This document shows, one piece after another, positions 1 through 11,585 of a DNA stretch of 64,000 nt. The translations under genes and the position numbers were made by a program. The DNA is from Litsea cubeba. Taxonomy: Eukaryota > Streptophyta > Magnoliopsida > Laurales > Lauraceae. The stretch spans positions 79,650,455 to 79,714,454 of the forward strand of contig CM022946.1 of the NCBI GenBank assembly GCA_012931725.1, read 5' to 3'. The notes under the pieces were generated by a model. That model saw only the letters and a list, made by a program, of their open reading frames with translations. It searched no databases and was not told the DNA's origin. How positions within the stretch are numbered: position 1 is the stretch's first letter; every line of letters begins with the position of its first letter.

Positions 1-855
1 TCTCCAACTTTGATTTCAATCGCGTGGATCAGAGGTGTGTATAGGTCTATGTTGACCTGTACTTGTTCCACGGTCGCTCTCATTCCTAATCGTCATGCGC
101 TCTGTGTAACAGAATCCAAACGGATGAGGGAGCCCATTGGATTCACAATCTTATGCAGAATGGGTTCACTCCAGAATTCTAGGGGAAGGCCCAGAAGGCG
201 TACCCATAAAGGAGCAGCTCCCAGGTAAGCACGCTGGGGATCAAATTTAGGAACCCATGACGTCATAGCCACCGGTTCACCGGCCACTGTCCATGGCGAT
301 TCTTCCCTAGCCTTGCATAAGTCTGCTTCATTGGAGAATGTGAAAAGTAGAAATCCCTTAGGAAGTTCAAGAACATCCAGGGAGCCTTGTATTCACCAGA
401 CTTTGGGAGCCTCTGAGCCAGAACCTTAGAAGGAATGATCCGGCTTAAGCATTGGCCTATTAAGGAGTGTTGTAGATTCCCTCGATTTTCTTCGAGCAAA
501 GATTCCTCTAGTTCCACCACTGGGATAGAATCATGTGGTGAGGGGGATCCATCTGGCATGTATCGAATACTTAAAGGAACGTCTTGGAGTGTCGTTGAGG
601 AAAAAGGTCCGAGAGCCGCCCTGAAAGACTTCACAGGGCGAGGATGATCTACATCCATGGTTGAGGTAGAGAGCGGATTTGTTGCACTGGTAGGGGTAGT
701 AATGCGCACTTGGACTGTATCCACTCGAAGTGTGATGGGTTTCGTCCTTTGGGATGGTAACTTCTGTTTATCTGGTGGTTCAGGGGGGAGGAAGGTCGTA
801 GGCAGTAGCTGCCGGGGGGGGGGGGGGGGGGGGGAGTCTTATAAAAGGGATTCAC
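1..855 (-). pseudogene. LINE-type ORF1 fragment with DUF4283 domain
   Basis: The minus strand encodes a decayed DUF4283 domain, the nucleic-acid-binding module at the N-terminus of plant LINE ORF1 proteins and related zinc-knuckle proteins. Reading leftwards, an N-terminal part (724 to 263) holds an acidic EESLLEEN segment and an IGQCLSRI-like core. The next part (287 to 93) has the family signature: W-V-P-K-F-D-P, then PLWVRLLGLPLEFWSE, then an IVNPMGSLIRLDSVT segment. The two parts are in different frames, with a break near 345. A further break near 95-110 precedes a VQVNIDLYTPL-like segment that runs off the left edge. The zinc knuckle and ORF2 (endonuclease and RT), if present, lie outside the window. 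A host protein with the same domain is possible, but the frameshifts and the transposon-rich setting favour a dead LINE. Confidence 0.7.
814..834. repeat. 21-base poly-G run
   Basis: An uninterrupted run of 21 G lies at the presumed 5' end of the LINE ORF1 fragment, which reads as poly-C on its sense strand. Such a run can form a G-quadruplex and is also prone to length error in assembly. Confidence 0.9.
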
Positions 856-1316
856 TCATAAGTCTCAATGTTATTATGAAAGTAATAATATAAATCTATT
901 GGTAGGCCCTTTATAAAATCTATAATATTTGAAAATCATAAAATTCTTTTCAAAAATAATCATCAATCTGAGTTTCATTCGAAGAACACCACTTGATTGT
1001 AATAAAGGTCCCACTCATCAATGTTTAGATAATACGAAGAGATTTTAGGAGAGGGTGATGTGTAGATAATATAGGAGAGATGTTAAGGGAGTTAAATGAA
1101 GGGAATAAAGAAAGAGTTATTGTGATTTGAGAGATTTACTTACATTCCTAATATGGCCCCAAAAAAGGAGTCTTGTTTTGGCAAAACCCTTAAATTAAAA
1201 ATCTTTTTTTTTAAATCCTACATGGCATTAGCTATGATGCCACATGGCGTAGGTAAAAGTGATGATGTGTCGCCATGAGGTTTGAGAGCGCCGATGTAGG
1301 ACTCTCCGTAGCACAC
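856..1316. other. AT-rich non-coding stretch
   Basis: I see no coding potential here. The segment AGAGATTTTAGGA occurs near 1038 and again near 1577 and 1620, which hints that this stretch and 1500-1757 are related copies of one non-autonomous repeat. Confidence 0.3.
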
Positions 1317-1757
1317 CTCCCTATTGCTTTAATATATATATAATTGGGAAGATTGACCCATCCTAGAGTTTCTCCTTGTTTCCATCTTTAGAAAGTCTTT
1401 TTTTTTTAAATTTTTGAAAAGTACCTTTATGAGACTCCCATGACACATGCTATATCCATGCATGAAGAATCTGGTGAAGATTCCCATTCAAACGTCCTAG
1501 AGTTTGAATTTTGAAAAGTTTCTTTTGTATTGTTGTAAATGATTATACAATTATGAGTAATGGTGGGTAGAAAGAGAGATTTTAGGAGGAAGAAAAATGA
1601 ATGACTTAATGATAGAATAAGAGATTTTAGGAAAAATGTCATGGAACGAGCCATGTGTCAATTTTCTAGAATGCTGACATGGCACCACAAAAAAAAAATC
1701 CAGGCAAATGACGTGGCACTCTCTAGGGCAGGGCTCCCTATTGCTTTAATATATATA
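1317..1757. repeat. Pair of 24-bp direct repeats ending two related segments
   Basis: The same 24 bases (beginning CTCCCTATTGC and ending in alternating TA) occur at 1317-1340 and 1734-1757. Each is preceded by GC-richer text with TGGCAC/CATGGC motifs (for example GACGTGGCACTCTCTAGGG before the second). The arrangement suggests the shared terminus of two copies of a non-autonomous element, possibly Helitron- or MITE-like. I could not define both ends or a target duplication. Confidence 0.4.
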
Positions 1758-2389
1758 AGAGTTTGGATAGAGTCCCAACATAAAAATTTTTCCAACCACA
1801 TTAGACTTCACTTTCTCTCAAACCCTAGACCCATTAAAAACTCCCCTGATCACACACACAAAATTGTTACGGCGCAAGTTAAAAGAGAGAGAGTGGGAGA
1901 AAATGGCAACCAAAAGGGATATTTTCAATAGAGTTTGGGTTTATAGATTTCATCATCTTTTCCATTGTTTTAAATTGGGAGAGCATCTCCCTTTTAAATT
2001 AACTTGATGGCCTAGAGGTAGGTAAATTATGTTATTCATCTTACATAAATGGCTTTTAATGTATTTTCTAGTTGATTTGATTGACAACAATGATATCTTT
2101 GATCAAAACCATCACATTAGAAGGGTCCTTGGTGTTATTGATTAGCTTAGATGGGTTTAATTTTTAGGGTCATTTGGTGACAGGTCTCTGAACATTTTAC
2201 TTTCTGGCCTTAGATCCACAGTCGTTTTTCATAGTGTAGTAGGTCATTTTTCCAAATTTAAAGACCTAAAATGTCTAAGTTACCCTTTCTTTAAATCATA
2301 TCCCATGATTAGTGGGATATGCCATTAATAATGGTCAACTACCATCTAATTGGCTAGGATTAATGAAATCTCATTAATGAGATTTTCAA
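1758..2389. other. AT-rich non-coding stretch
   Basis: I see no gene, terminus or clear repeat in this stretch. It ends at the A-rich array that starts near 2390. Confidence 0.3.
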
Positions 2390-3075
2390 ATAAAAAAAAA
2401 AAAACACAAATAAATTTTAAAAAATGCAAATAGATTTCAAAAGAATGCAAATAAATTTAAAAAAAAGCAATCAATTCAAAAAATGCAAAAATTCTCAAAA
2501 GAACGCAAAATTTTTTAAAAAGACGTAAATAAATTTCAAAAGGCCCAAATAAAATTAAAAAAAAGATATAAATAAATTTTAAAAGACGTAAATAAATTTC
2601 AAAAGATGTAAATAAAATTAAAAAATGCAAATAAATTTCAAAAAATTAAAATATATTTGCCAAAAGTAAGATAAACCAATTTTCCAAATTTCAAAAAAAT
2701 TTGCCAAAAACTCAAGTATTTTTTGCCAAATCTCACTTAAATTTAATTTCAAAAGAAGTAAATAAATTTCAAAAGACACAAATAAAATTAAAAATCCAAA
2801 AGAGATTTCAAAAAATGCCAAGAAGTTTTCCAAAAAACTCAGATAGATTTAAAAAAAAAACTTAGATAAATTTGTCAAAAATGTAGAAAGATTTGTTCAA
2901 AAGCTCAGTTAAAATTTCCAAAATGGAGATAAATTTGTCAGAAACTCAGATCAATTTGCCCAAAAATCAAATAGATTTTCCAAAAACTCAGATAAATTTG
3001 CCAAAAACTCAAATAAATTTTTGAAAAACTCCGATCATTTTTTTAAAACTTAGTTAAATTTATAAAAAAACTCAG
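2390..3075. repeat. Degenerate A-rich short-unit tandem array
   Basis: About 690 bases of loosely repeated units of roughly 20 bp. The left half is built on ATGCAAATAAATTTCAAAAG and the right half drifts to CAAAAACTCAGATAAATTTGC. No unit is perfectly conserved, so this looks like an old array that expanded by slippage and then decayed. The open frames across it are low-complexity artefacts. Confidence 0.7.
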
Positions 3076-3612
3076 GGAAGGGCTTTGGATAGCGAGTGCT
3101 TCAACAATCTCTTCGGTCTTCTTCCTCGATCACGGCGGCAAGTGGGTGGCAGCGATCACAGAGCCTGGATGCTCTGCGATTTCTCCTCCAGCCCTCTCCT
3201 CACAAGGTTTTTTTGCAAACAAAAAAGTTATGTCTCTCATCCAGCCTCTCCTCACACTATAAATTGGATCCTCTTCGCCTCTCCTTCTCCTCCACCTCTC
3301 CCTCATAGCTAGTGCCACCCCATCTCGCCCCTCTTTGTCTTTGTTTCATGCTGGAACCAAGGGGCAACTCATCGTGTCGCCGCCGACATCTCCACCCCAC
3401 CTCATCTCCACCATCCAACACGCAACCGTCCACCTCATCCTACTCGTCCCAGGCAGATCAGACCCCAAGAATCATTCCACAACCCCGCTACACTAGTCAT
3501 CTACTTCGCCTTTCCCTCCATCGCCTAAACCCACCGTCGCTACCGTCCAATGCCATCCATCTCTCCATCCTCCACCTCTCCCTCACAGCCTGCGCCGCCC
3601 TATCTCATCCCT
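3076..3612. other. Pyrimidine-rich segment, left part of solo-LTR target
   Basis: A C/T-rich stretch without a convincing frame. A stretch beginning near 3296 (CTCCCTCATAGC, then a CATGCTGGAACCAA block) is echoed by 3580-3612 continued at 6890-6975 (CTCCCTCACAGCC, then CATGCTAGAACCAA). A tandem duplication of roughly 280 bp was therefore present before the LTR at 3613 inserted into the second copy. It may be a fragment of a gene 5' region or of an unknown transposon. Confidence 0.5.
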
Positions 3613-6600
3613 TGTAACATCCCGAAATTCCAAGGTTGTAATTAGTCTAATTAATTGTGCTTTTAGTTAATTAAGCTCATTTATAAGCCAAATAGGTCCG
3701 ATTAATCATTAGGATTCGCGTGTGCGAAGTTGGGTTGAGATCCGAGCCCGTTTGGGTACAGTAGGGGTGTGTGTTGCTATTTCCGGAAAGTTCCGAGGGC
3801 TATTTAGTATTTCCCGCTTTTCGAGATTTTGGCACCATCGGGTAGATTACCTAATTTCCCAGACTTTATCCTTCTGTTGCATCCCGATCCGGACCCTCGA
3901 ACCCGACCCAAAACCTAGCCTGACCCGAACCCACCTTAACTTCTTTTATTAATTTCCCCAAAGTCAAACCCCATCCCACCCCACCTTTATCCCATGTGAG
4001 ACCCACCTCACTCATCACCTCATTCCCATGTGTACCCCACCCCTTAACCCACGTGTAACACCCCCACCCATTTTCCCTTTTTCCATTCCCCCTTCTAGGT
4101 CACGATGGAGACCCTTCCCTCTCTTCTCATTCACTCCTCACACAACAGCAGCTCCCTTCCTCTCTTTCTCTCATCTCTCTCGTTCTCCCTCCCTCCCTCT
4201 CGGCTTGCTGCCTCACGCCGCCGGACCACGCCGCCGCCACCACGATGACCGGCCAGCCCTCCTCCTCCTCTCTCTTCTCCACTTTCTCATCTCATCTCTC
4301 ATCTAAGCTCTCTCCCTCACCTCACCTCACCGCCCACTGTTCCGGAGCCACCTCCTCATCGCCGCCGGCCACCACCATCTCCGGTGAACCCAGCCCCTCC
4401 ATCTCTCTCTATTTCTCCATTTTTTTCTCTCTCTGTTTTCCCCAATTTTCCCCTTCACTATTTCATTCTTTTCTCTCATCTACCACTCACCTCACTCTAC
4501 TCACTGTCAACATCGGTTGACTTTCTCATCCCCCACCCATCTCACCATTTCACTCTTTCTCTCTTTTTCTCTCTAATTCTCTCTCTGTTCTCTCTTTCTT
4601 GCTCCATTCTTTCTTTCTTCTAATCTGTCTTCTCCTTCTTGCATCCAAGTGGGCCACCATCATCACCACTAATTTAGTGGGCCACCAATCAAGTGGACCC
4701 CACAAGCTTCTCATCCCCAATTTGCAAGCCACCACTCCATTCCCTTCACTGCTTGGTAAGCTCCCTTTCCTTAGGTTTGGTTTATGTGCTTTGGGTTGTA
4801 GTAGTGTGTTTAGTAGCTTAGAGCTTCCCATTGATTTATGTTTTAATTTAGTTTTATTTTGCTAATTATCCCTTAGGTTTGGTTTGTTGGGCTTTGAACT
4901 AAGATTTGTGGATTTGGGCAATTTCAACCAAAGGCAAGTTAATCTATATGTTTATGCTTTGATATGTTGTTTCTTCCTTGAAATGATGATTGAATATGTC
5001 TAGATAACCCAATGCTCTAATCTTGATAAACTTGGATTGAAAACATGATAATTTGGGTTAATTGTCTAATGAATTGATTGGAAATGAAATGGATAGATTG
5101 ATAGGTTTATGGAACCTGAATTGATGTGGTTTTATCCTTGAAATGTTATGGAACACGTTCAGGGATTATGGGATAGGGATTGGACCATTTACACATAAGT
5201 TACAGAACTGGTGTTCTGTAACTGTAGTGTACTCGGTCGACCGGCCATGGGCTCTGTCGACCGGGCATGAAGGAGGTTGACCTTTAGGTCGACCGAACCG
5301 TCCTTGTGGGAGGTCGACCGACCAATGGCGGGGTCGACCTGGATAACTGCTGGGAACCTTTTGAAGGGTACTTTTGACCTCTTTTTCTATTGGACTTGTA
5401 TGGAACCTTGGCTACCTTTTTGGACTCATTTGACTTGATACGAGGAATGTTATGGGCATGCATTTTCTCGTCGTTATTCCTGTTTTCTCGGTTTTTCAAC
5501 TTATATCAATCTTGAACGGTACGGGACAACGGGATACCCTCTTTTATATCTATGCACGAAGATTGTTTGTTCGGGTATCGCGAACCTTATTCCTTTCGTT
5601 GACTGAGTATAGTTGTACGAGACTATGGTAATAACTATTGACCTAAGATTGGATTGTTTATTGCTCTCGACTCTAAATAGTACAATTGGGTACTTTCTAC
5701 ATGAAATGTTCATGTTCTATAGATTGCTTTACTTGTTTTGGTTTTGGGATCACATGATGAACTTAGATGAAGACCTAGGATCCCCTTAATGTCTTGTTTA
5801 ATTTGTATACGGTTGATAGAAGTGTTGAGACTAGGTAGCTTTGATTGTAAAGCTTGATGAGAACTACTTAAGGATTGATGAAGCTTGCTTGATTGTTTTG
5901 ATTTGATATATGGAAAAGTAGTCTCTCTGTTGATTGATGAATCTTGTTCACGCAAGAAAGCCTAGTCTCCTCACTCCTACTTGTCTAGGACTCTTGTGTC
6001 AGGCATCACTCAGTTGTTAACGCCCAACACATGGTGGGGCACCACATGTGTGAGGACCTTGGTTTGAAAGTCTGCGCAGTACTACTTTTTATATTTTGAT
6101 GGATTGTACACCATCGGATACATCTTGCATTATTGATCTTGTTTGGCCTTTAGTATCCATCTTGCTTGTTTACTTGTTTGCCGGGTTTTCATCCCGTGCC
6201 ACTCTACCACAACTCTCATGTTGAGTATGGAGGGTCCTTGTTGAAACTATCCGTGGTGTATTAGCTTGTGTGATTTGCCTATTTGCTAGCTTGTTTATGA
6301 CTCGTATACTATGCACTTCTTATGTCTGAAATGCATATGTTTCTATTGATCTTGTCTCTCGTCTACTCTGATTCGATATGCATATCTTGTTGTCATTTAT
6401 ATATACATTGCTTGCCATCCGTCGTGTTCACGATGCTACTCTTGGTGCATAGGTACCGAGTAGATTTACCTTTGGGTTAAGTGGAGGCGTTACTTCAGGT
6501 AGTTTAACCTGATGGTGAGTACAAGTTATGTGTTGACGGTATTGTCGTCGTGACCAGCACACGAGTGCCTTCATACTATGGTTAGTTTATATTTATTCTC

Positions 6601-6889
6601 TTTTGGCTTAGGTTTTGATAGAAGCCATTAATTAATATACTTTTGTTATCTTTTGCTAAACTTAAATTATAGAAAAGAAAGATGTGCATACTCTGAAATG
6701 TTATATCGTACCATTTGTTAATCATGATGTCCCATTATACTTATGACTACCGAGGAAATATTTATACCTCACCGCGGACTTCGATCCTATGGGACACGAT
6801 TGGGGCTAAGTGTTGTTATCTATGTTGAAAAATTTTAATTAGCCCTAATCTCACGCATTAACCCCAGTTTCACTTTTGGGGGCGTGACA
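3613..6889 (+). mobile_element. Solo LTR, Del/Tekay-like Ty3/Gypsy (3277 bp)
   Basis: The unit starts TGTAACATCCCG and ends GGGGCGTGACA (TG...CA) and is flanked by the perfect 5-bp duplication TCCCT at 3608-3612 and 6890-6894. The sequence on either side rejoins into one duplicated pyrimidine-rich segment, confirming that this is an insertion. No primer site, gag or pol is present, so the internal region was lost by recombination between two LTRs. The great LTR length and the TGTAACATCCC start are typical of plant Del/Tekay chromoviruses; the clade call is an inference. The left third is strongly C/T-rich and may be the transcribed leader part of the LTR. A cluster of GGTCGACC palindromes lies at 5235-5339. 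Confidence 0.88.
5235..5339. repeat. Cluster of GGTCGACC palindromes in solo LTR
   Basis: GGTCGACC occurs at 5235-5242, 5287-5294, 5312-5319 and 5332-5339, with near matches at 5255-5262 and 5274-5283. Spacing is about 20-32 bp. Comparable clusters of different palindromes occur in other LTR-derived parts of this window. Confidence 0.8.
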
Positions 6890-6894
6890 TCCCT

Positions 6895-7450
6895 CTATCT
6901 GTGTCTCATGCTAGAACCAAAGGGCTGCTCCTCGTCTCACCGTTGACATCTCCGCCCCTACTCATCTCCACCTTCAGCCCTGCACAGCATTCAGGTTTCC
7001 ACCATCTCTTATTTACCATCACCGAGCCCCTTTCTCCATCGTCACGCCCGTCACAACCTCGAGGCACTGGAACTCCCATCTCGCTAGCCAACTCCCCTTC
7101 ACCTTTGCAATCTCTCCAACGCATCCCTTCCAACACCCTACGCCCCAGCCGCTGCACCACTCCCATCTCCATTGCCCATTGCCTGCGCATTGCGCCTCCT
7201 ACCATATTCTTCTCCTCCGGTACTACAAACCGAAGTCTAAATTCTCTGCAACCGGGATTCCCAATCACAGATTTGTAATTTATGTGGCCCACCTGGTGAT
7301 CGTCTCTTTGCTACAAGTCGCGAGACACTAGAGAATGGAGAGGACAACGGATTCACTTGTGATTCTATGATTCGACGAAGAAAACGAAACCCAATCTGAA
7401 AGAACTGATTCAATCTTCTCCGATGACAACCAGGGCAAAAAATAAAATAG
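6895..7450. other. Pyrimidine-rich segment, right part of solo-LTR target
   Basis: This continues the segment broken by the solo LTR at 3613-6889. Open frames exist on both strands, but they lack recognisable domains and mirror the C/T-rich composition. I do not call a gene. Confidence 0.35.
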
Positions 7451-8654
7451 CAGAGCAGAGGGGGGGTTACCTTGCCCTAAGAACGAGGGAGAATGAACTA
7501 TTTGAAATTTTAAAATTCAATTTTTATGCCGAAATAGTTGAAAGGGCAAATTAGTCAAGAAATGTCTAATGTGGAGCATATAGGGACCTCTGGTTGAAAT
7601 ATGTCAAGCTGCATGGACTGCAGCTCTTAAACGAAACTTGTGTGGACCAGAGCCTTTAAACGTTCCAAATCAGGGACCTTTCACTAATTTACTCTAATTT
7701 TTATTGATCGGCACATAGTTTATTATATCTAACCCTAAAATCTATATATGTATTCTTGCTAAATCTAAAATCTCCAATCTATTCAGCTATATTTAGAGAT
7801 GTAGAAATGAATGATATTAAATTAAAAGTTTGGTCATCCATCGAAACCCATGCTAGATATTCTTCTTAATGTCATGTTGATGTTCTAGATGATAACCGTG
7901 TAAATCAATGGTTTGATTCTATCCTATAAATTGTAGATTTCGAAATCATGATAAATCACGTGTTTAAACATTATTGAGTCTAATTTGAGTGTTTGGAATC
8001 AATTTTACCATGTTGGAATCAAGTTGAGTGATTCTGAAAACTCGATTTTAAGGGTTTTACAAAAACAAATTTTCTGATATGGTTATCAAATGTTTGAGAT
8101 ACTTACGCTCTGTTATTACCTGTTAATAAATTAATTGTGTAAACGTTTAAATGCTTCTGCAGGAAAGTTTTTAATTATTCTGATTTTCTCACACGTGATA
8201 TCCTGTGGGTTAGTGTGGGATGATTATCTATTTGTTCAAATCCTACACTAGTCACGTCATAAAATTGGAACCTTAATGGATATCCAATTTTGGGATGTGA
8301 CAGTTTTCATGATCTAGAGCCCAAATTGTCCACCATATGTCACATGCATGTCTTGGTTCCAATGGTAGTTTTGTTCTTGATTTTTAGTTGATTTTGAGGT
8401 GAGCTTTTGTGGGTTTTCTTAGTGGAGATTCTAGCTGAGTGTTGGAGTGCTGGAGAGTATCTTGAGGTTGTTTTTTTAGCAAGGCAAGTACCCAATTTGA
8501 TTATCATAGCATACCTGAAATGTTTCATTTGATTCTTGAATTTTTATTCCAATGGTTGAATGATATGTAATTCTAGATCTAATAATGTTTTTGGAAGTTT
8601 TAATCTTATCAAACACTATGTTAAACATATGGGACAATTCGTGGGTTTCAAATG
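7451..8654. other. Unclassified non-coding DNA
   Basis: I see no gene. The string TTTTGGGATGTGACA ending at 8302 resembles the 3' end of Del/Tekay LTRs, so part of this stretch may be an old LTR remnant. No matching start or target duplication could be assigned. It is the left flank of the solo LTR at 8655. Confidence 0.3.
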
Positions 8655-11580
8655 TGTCACGTCCCTTGAACCCGATTAAAGAATAAATCATATTTGGGGA
8701 GTGAGATTTAGGACTAATTAAAATTTTATCCTTTAGGCCCAAGGATCGTAAGCCCGCTGTGAGGATATTACATTTCAAGCCTCATGTAATTCAATAAGTG
8801 TGGAATTCATACAACTCTAGGCATATGGAATATCAACAATGAATAATCAATCTTATTTATAATCAAAGTTGCAACAAGGAATAAATAGAACTATACGAAG
8901 AAGTTAAATTATTACAATGGCCATCCTGATATCCAAGTCCATTAAATAAGAAAGTCAATGAAAGAAAGGTTCAACAAGAGATAATGAATGAATAATAAAA
9001 AAAGGTCTAATGAAGACCTTATGAGAATCTCTCTAGTGCCGGATATGATGACGCTACTCTACATCATCGGCATGCCACTCTCGTTCCTCCTCAACTGGTT
9101 GGAGATCCTCTGGGATCTCCTTACTAGCCTGCTCCTTATAGTAGTAATCACCTGAGGTGTCTGCACACCAAAGAACAGAGACAACGACATGTTGAGCAAT
9201 AGATAAGCAAAGCATAATAAACATGGCATGCATCAAGTATAAGAGTAATGACAAGTATCATAATCAAGTGAATACAAGGAAACAATGCTAGGCATAAAGC
9301 ATGAATAATTATAATCGGAAACAAAGACAGTAATCCTAACATCATCTAGCAATAATCGCTATCCAAATAATGCAATGCAAGAATCAAGAGGGAGACTCCG
9401 AGTATGTCCTAGTCACCTCCCGGGGTACCAGTAACAATCAAATCCAGACTACTGATACCAAAGTTTGGTTCTAGTGGGATCATAGCTCCCGGTCTTGGGA
9501 ATAGCAACACAGTCCTAGCCCACTCTCAACTATTCAACGCCATGGACTCCGTCCTATGGCGACTGCCCACCCCGACGACCGAGTAACCGGTCCGTCAATA
9601 AAACTCCAAACTACAGTTAGCCATGATATGCAAACAGTAATGAAGTGGTGTTGACACAAGGAAAACCAAGACAAGCAAGTCTGGCTAGCTCAGTGTATAA
9701 GACATGATTATAGGGATTATCTCATTCAAGACAATACAAACAAGTCAACCACGTGATAATCCCTTTCATTGCTAGCCAGTCATGTTTATCAATATATGAC
9801 ACATGGTTCCTAAAGTACATTCTAAGTCAGGTTCATGTCCTAAATCCTACAAGGGTTTATATTTCATAATTAGTTAAGTGTTTTATGCCAAGAGAGTGTA
9901 TAAGGAATAGTAACAAAGGATACAAGTCACAAGTCAAGGAGAAATTACAATCCAATCATAGGCAAGTGGTGTCATCCCTATACCCCACGTGTTCTAACGG
10001 AGTACATGTGGAAATTAGATAAACTGAAACTTCTAGGGAAATCCCTTGGTGTACAATCATGTTAAGCATCGTTTAATTCAACTCCATATGCATTCAATCA
10101 CACCACGTGTAATACACGAATCTAGATAACCCATCGAAACACACCAAGCGATGTACTTCGATTTCAATCCCTATTAATGGTTAAGTGAGAGTAAATTCAT
10201 GGTTTCCAACATCTAAGGCCCAAACCTAGGTTACCGATCTCATTTCTAATAAAACATGAGTTGGATTAATAATCTAAATATATACATCACTGTCTGACCT
10301 CCAATCGTGATGAAACTAGAACTATTGGATTCTACATCTCAAGGGCTTTCCAACGAGATATTACATGTAGAAATCCAGTGGGCGGATTAAAAGTTACAAG
10401 TCTCATAAGTTACCAAGTGATGTTAGAAAATTACCCTCCGAAGGTCTGATCGATCAGACCTGAACACCATCTAGTTAATGACCCTGTTGGATCGATCAGA
10501 CAACGAACTGTCACCCCGAAAATGGGTTTCTGCCCTCTTCCTCCTCAGGCCATTCCAAGGCCAAACCTGCAGAAAATGAGCCACCATGCTCCCCATTCAT
10601 CACATTCATCATTTTACATCATTTCTAGCAATTTAAAACATCCTAGGATTACCAATTACAATTTAAACCAACCCAAATTCCCAAAACCTAATCTAGCATA
10701 TTAACCCAAATCTATAACAGATCAGGCTTTGAATTAGGGAAATCTAACAAGAAGCATAACCAATCAATAAGAAACATACACATGCTCAAATATACATTGC
10801 AAATCCACTTGCCTCAATGAAGAAGAAGATTGAAAAAGGTAAAACTCGAGGAGAAGCCTTTTACCGCGAAACCCACGAATCCAACCCACTCAAACACAAC
10901 CTAGAATGCAAAGGAGAAGGAAGGAAGAAAAAAGATCAATATCAAACCTAATCTAACCAAAAGTGAAGATGATTGAAAAGATGAGGGTGAGAGAAAGCTT
11001 ACCAAACTGGTATCAATGGAAAGAGGAGATCGAGAGGATGAAGATAAGCGGTTCGGATCTTCGAAGATGATCTTCCAAGGTAGAGTTCTGGGCTTGAGAA
11101 GAGAAGAGGAAGAAGATGGGTTGCCGTAGCTTTCGTTCGTTGCAGAGAATGAATGAAGAGTTAGGGTTAATCCCTGATTAAAAAGAAGAGAGGGAGTTAA
11201 AGACTGAATTGCCCTTAAGTGGGTCCGGTGAAAGAGTGTACCCCTTAAAGGGTTTCTAATCGTCGGATCGCGACGATCCAAGAACAAAAATGATTAGCGC
11301 GACGAGAACTTTCTAACGAACTCAAAAATTACAACTGTTTGGAATTTTTTCATAAAAACACTCAATTTTCCCTAAATTGCAAACTACCCTCTGCTAGGAT
11401 CAAACGAACTCGGAATCGCACGAAACTTCGCAGACACTATTCTAGCTCTAAAAGAAACTCGCTCATGATTTAAACCCACTTAAGTATCTAAAACACAATT
11501 AAATATAATAATCACTAAATAAACGGGTCAATGGGCTTACTGTTGGGTCCAACTGACCCAGTAAGGTCGGGGACCTTACA
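8655..11580 (-). mobile_element. Solo LTR, Del/Tekay-like Ty3/Gypsy (2926 bp), minus strand
   Basis: Read on the minus strand the unit starts TGTAAGGTCCCCGACC and ends TTCAAGGGACGTGACA. The 5-bp duplication AAATG flanks it at 8650-8654 and 11581-11585. Its 3' end resembles the solo LTR at 3613-6889 (AAAATTTTAATTAG block, then a GTGACA terminus), so the two are related subfamilies. Its 5' end matches the truncated LTR at 14633-15118 closely. There is no primer site or coding region, so this is a solo LTR. A perfect 20-bp palindrome lies at 10442-10461. Confidence 0.88.
10442..10497. repeat. GATCGATC palindrome pair in solo LTR
   Basis: AGGTCTGATCGATCAGACCT (10442-10461) is a perfect 20-bp palindrome. 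A second GATCGATC lies at 10490-10497 in a partly similar context. Confidence 0.85.
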
Positions 11581-11585
11581 AAATG

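Noticed and set aside
4028..4623. Open frames in the left third of the solo LTR.
   Set aside because: They reflect C/T-rich low-complexity sequence (Ser/Pro/Leu runs) and carry no domain.
6901..7292. Overlapping frames of 125 and 128 residues on both strands.
   Set aside because: Mirror frames in C/T-rich DNA without recognisable domains; part of a broken duplicated segment.
8280..8302. TTTTGGGATGTGACA looks like the 3' end of a Del/Tekay LTR.
   Set aside because: No matching LTR start or 5-bp duplication was found; mentioned only as a possible remnant.
10901..11287. 128-residue minus-strand frame near the 5' end of the second solo LTR.
   Set aside because: Ser-rich, no domain, and wholly inside LTR sequence.
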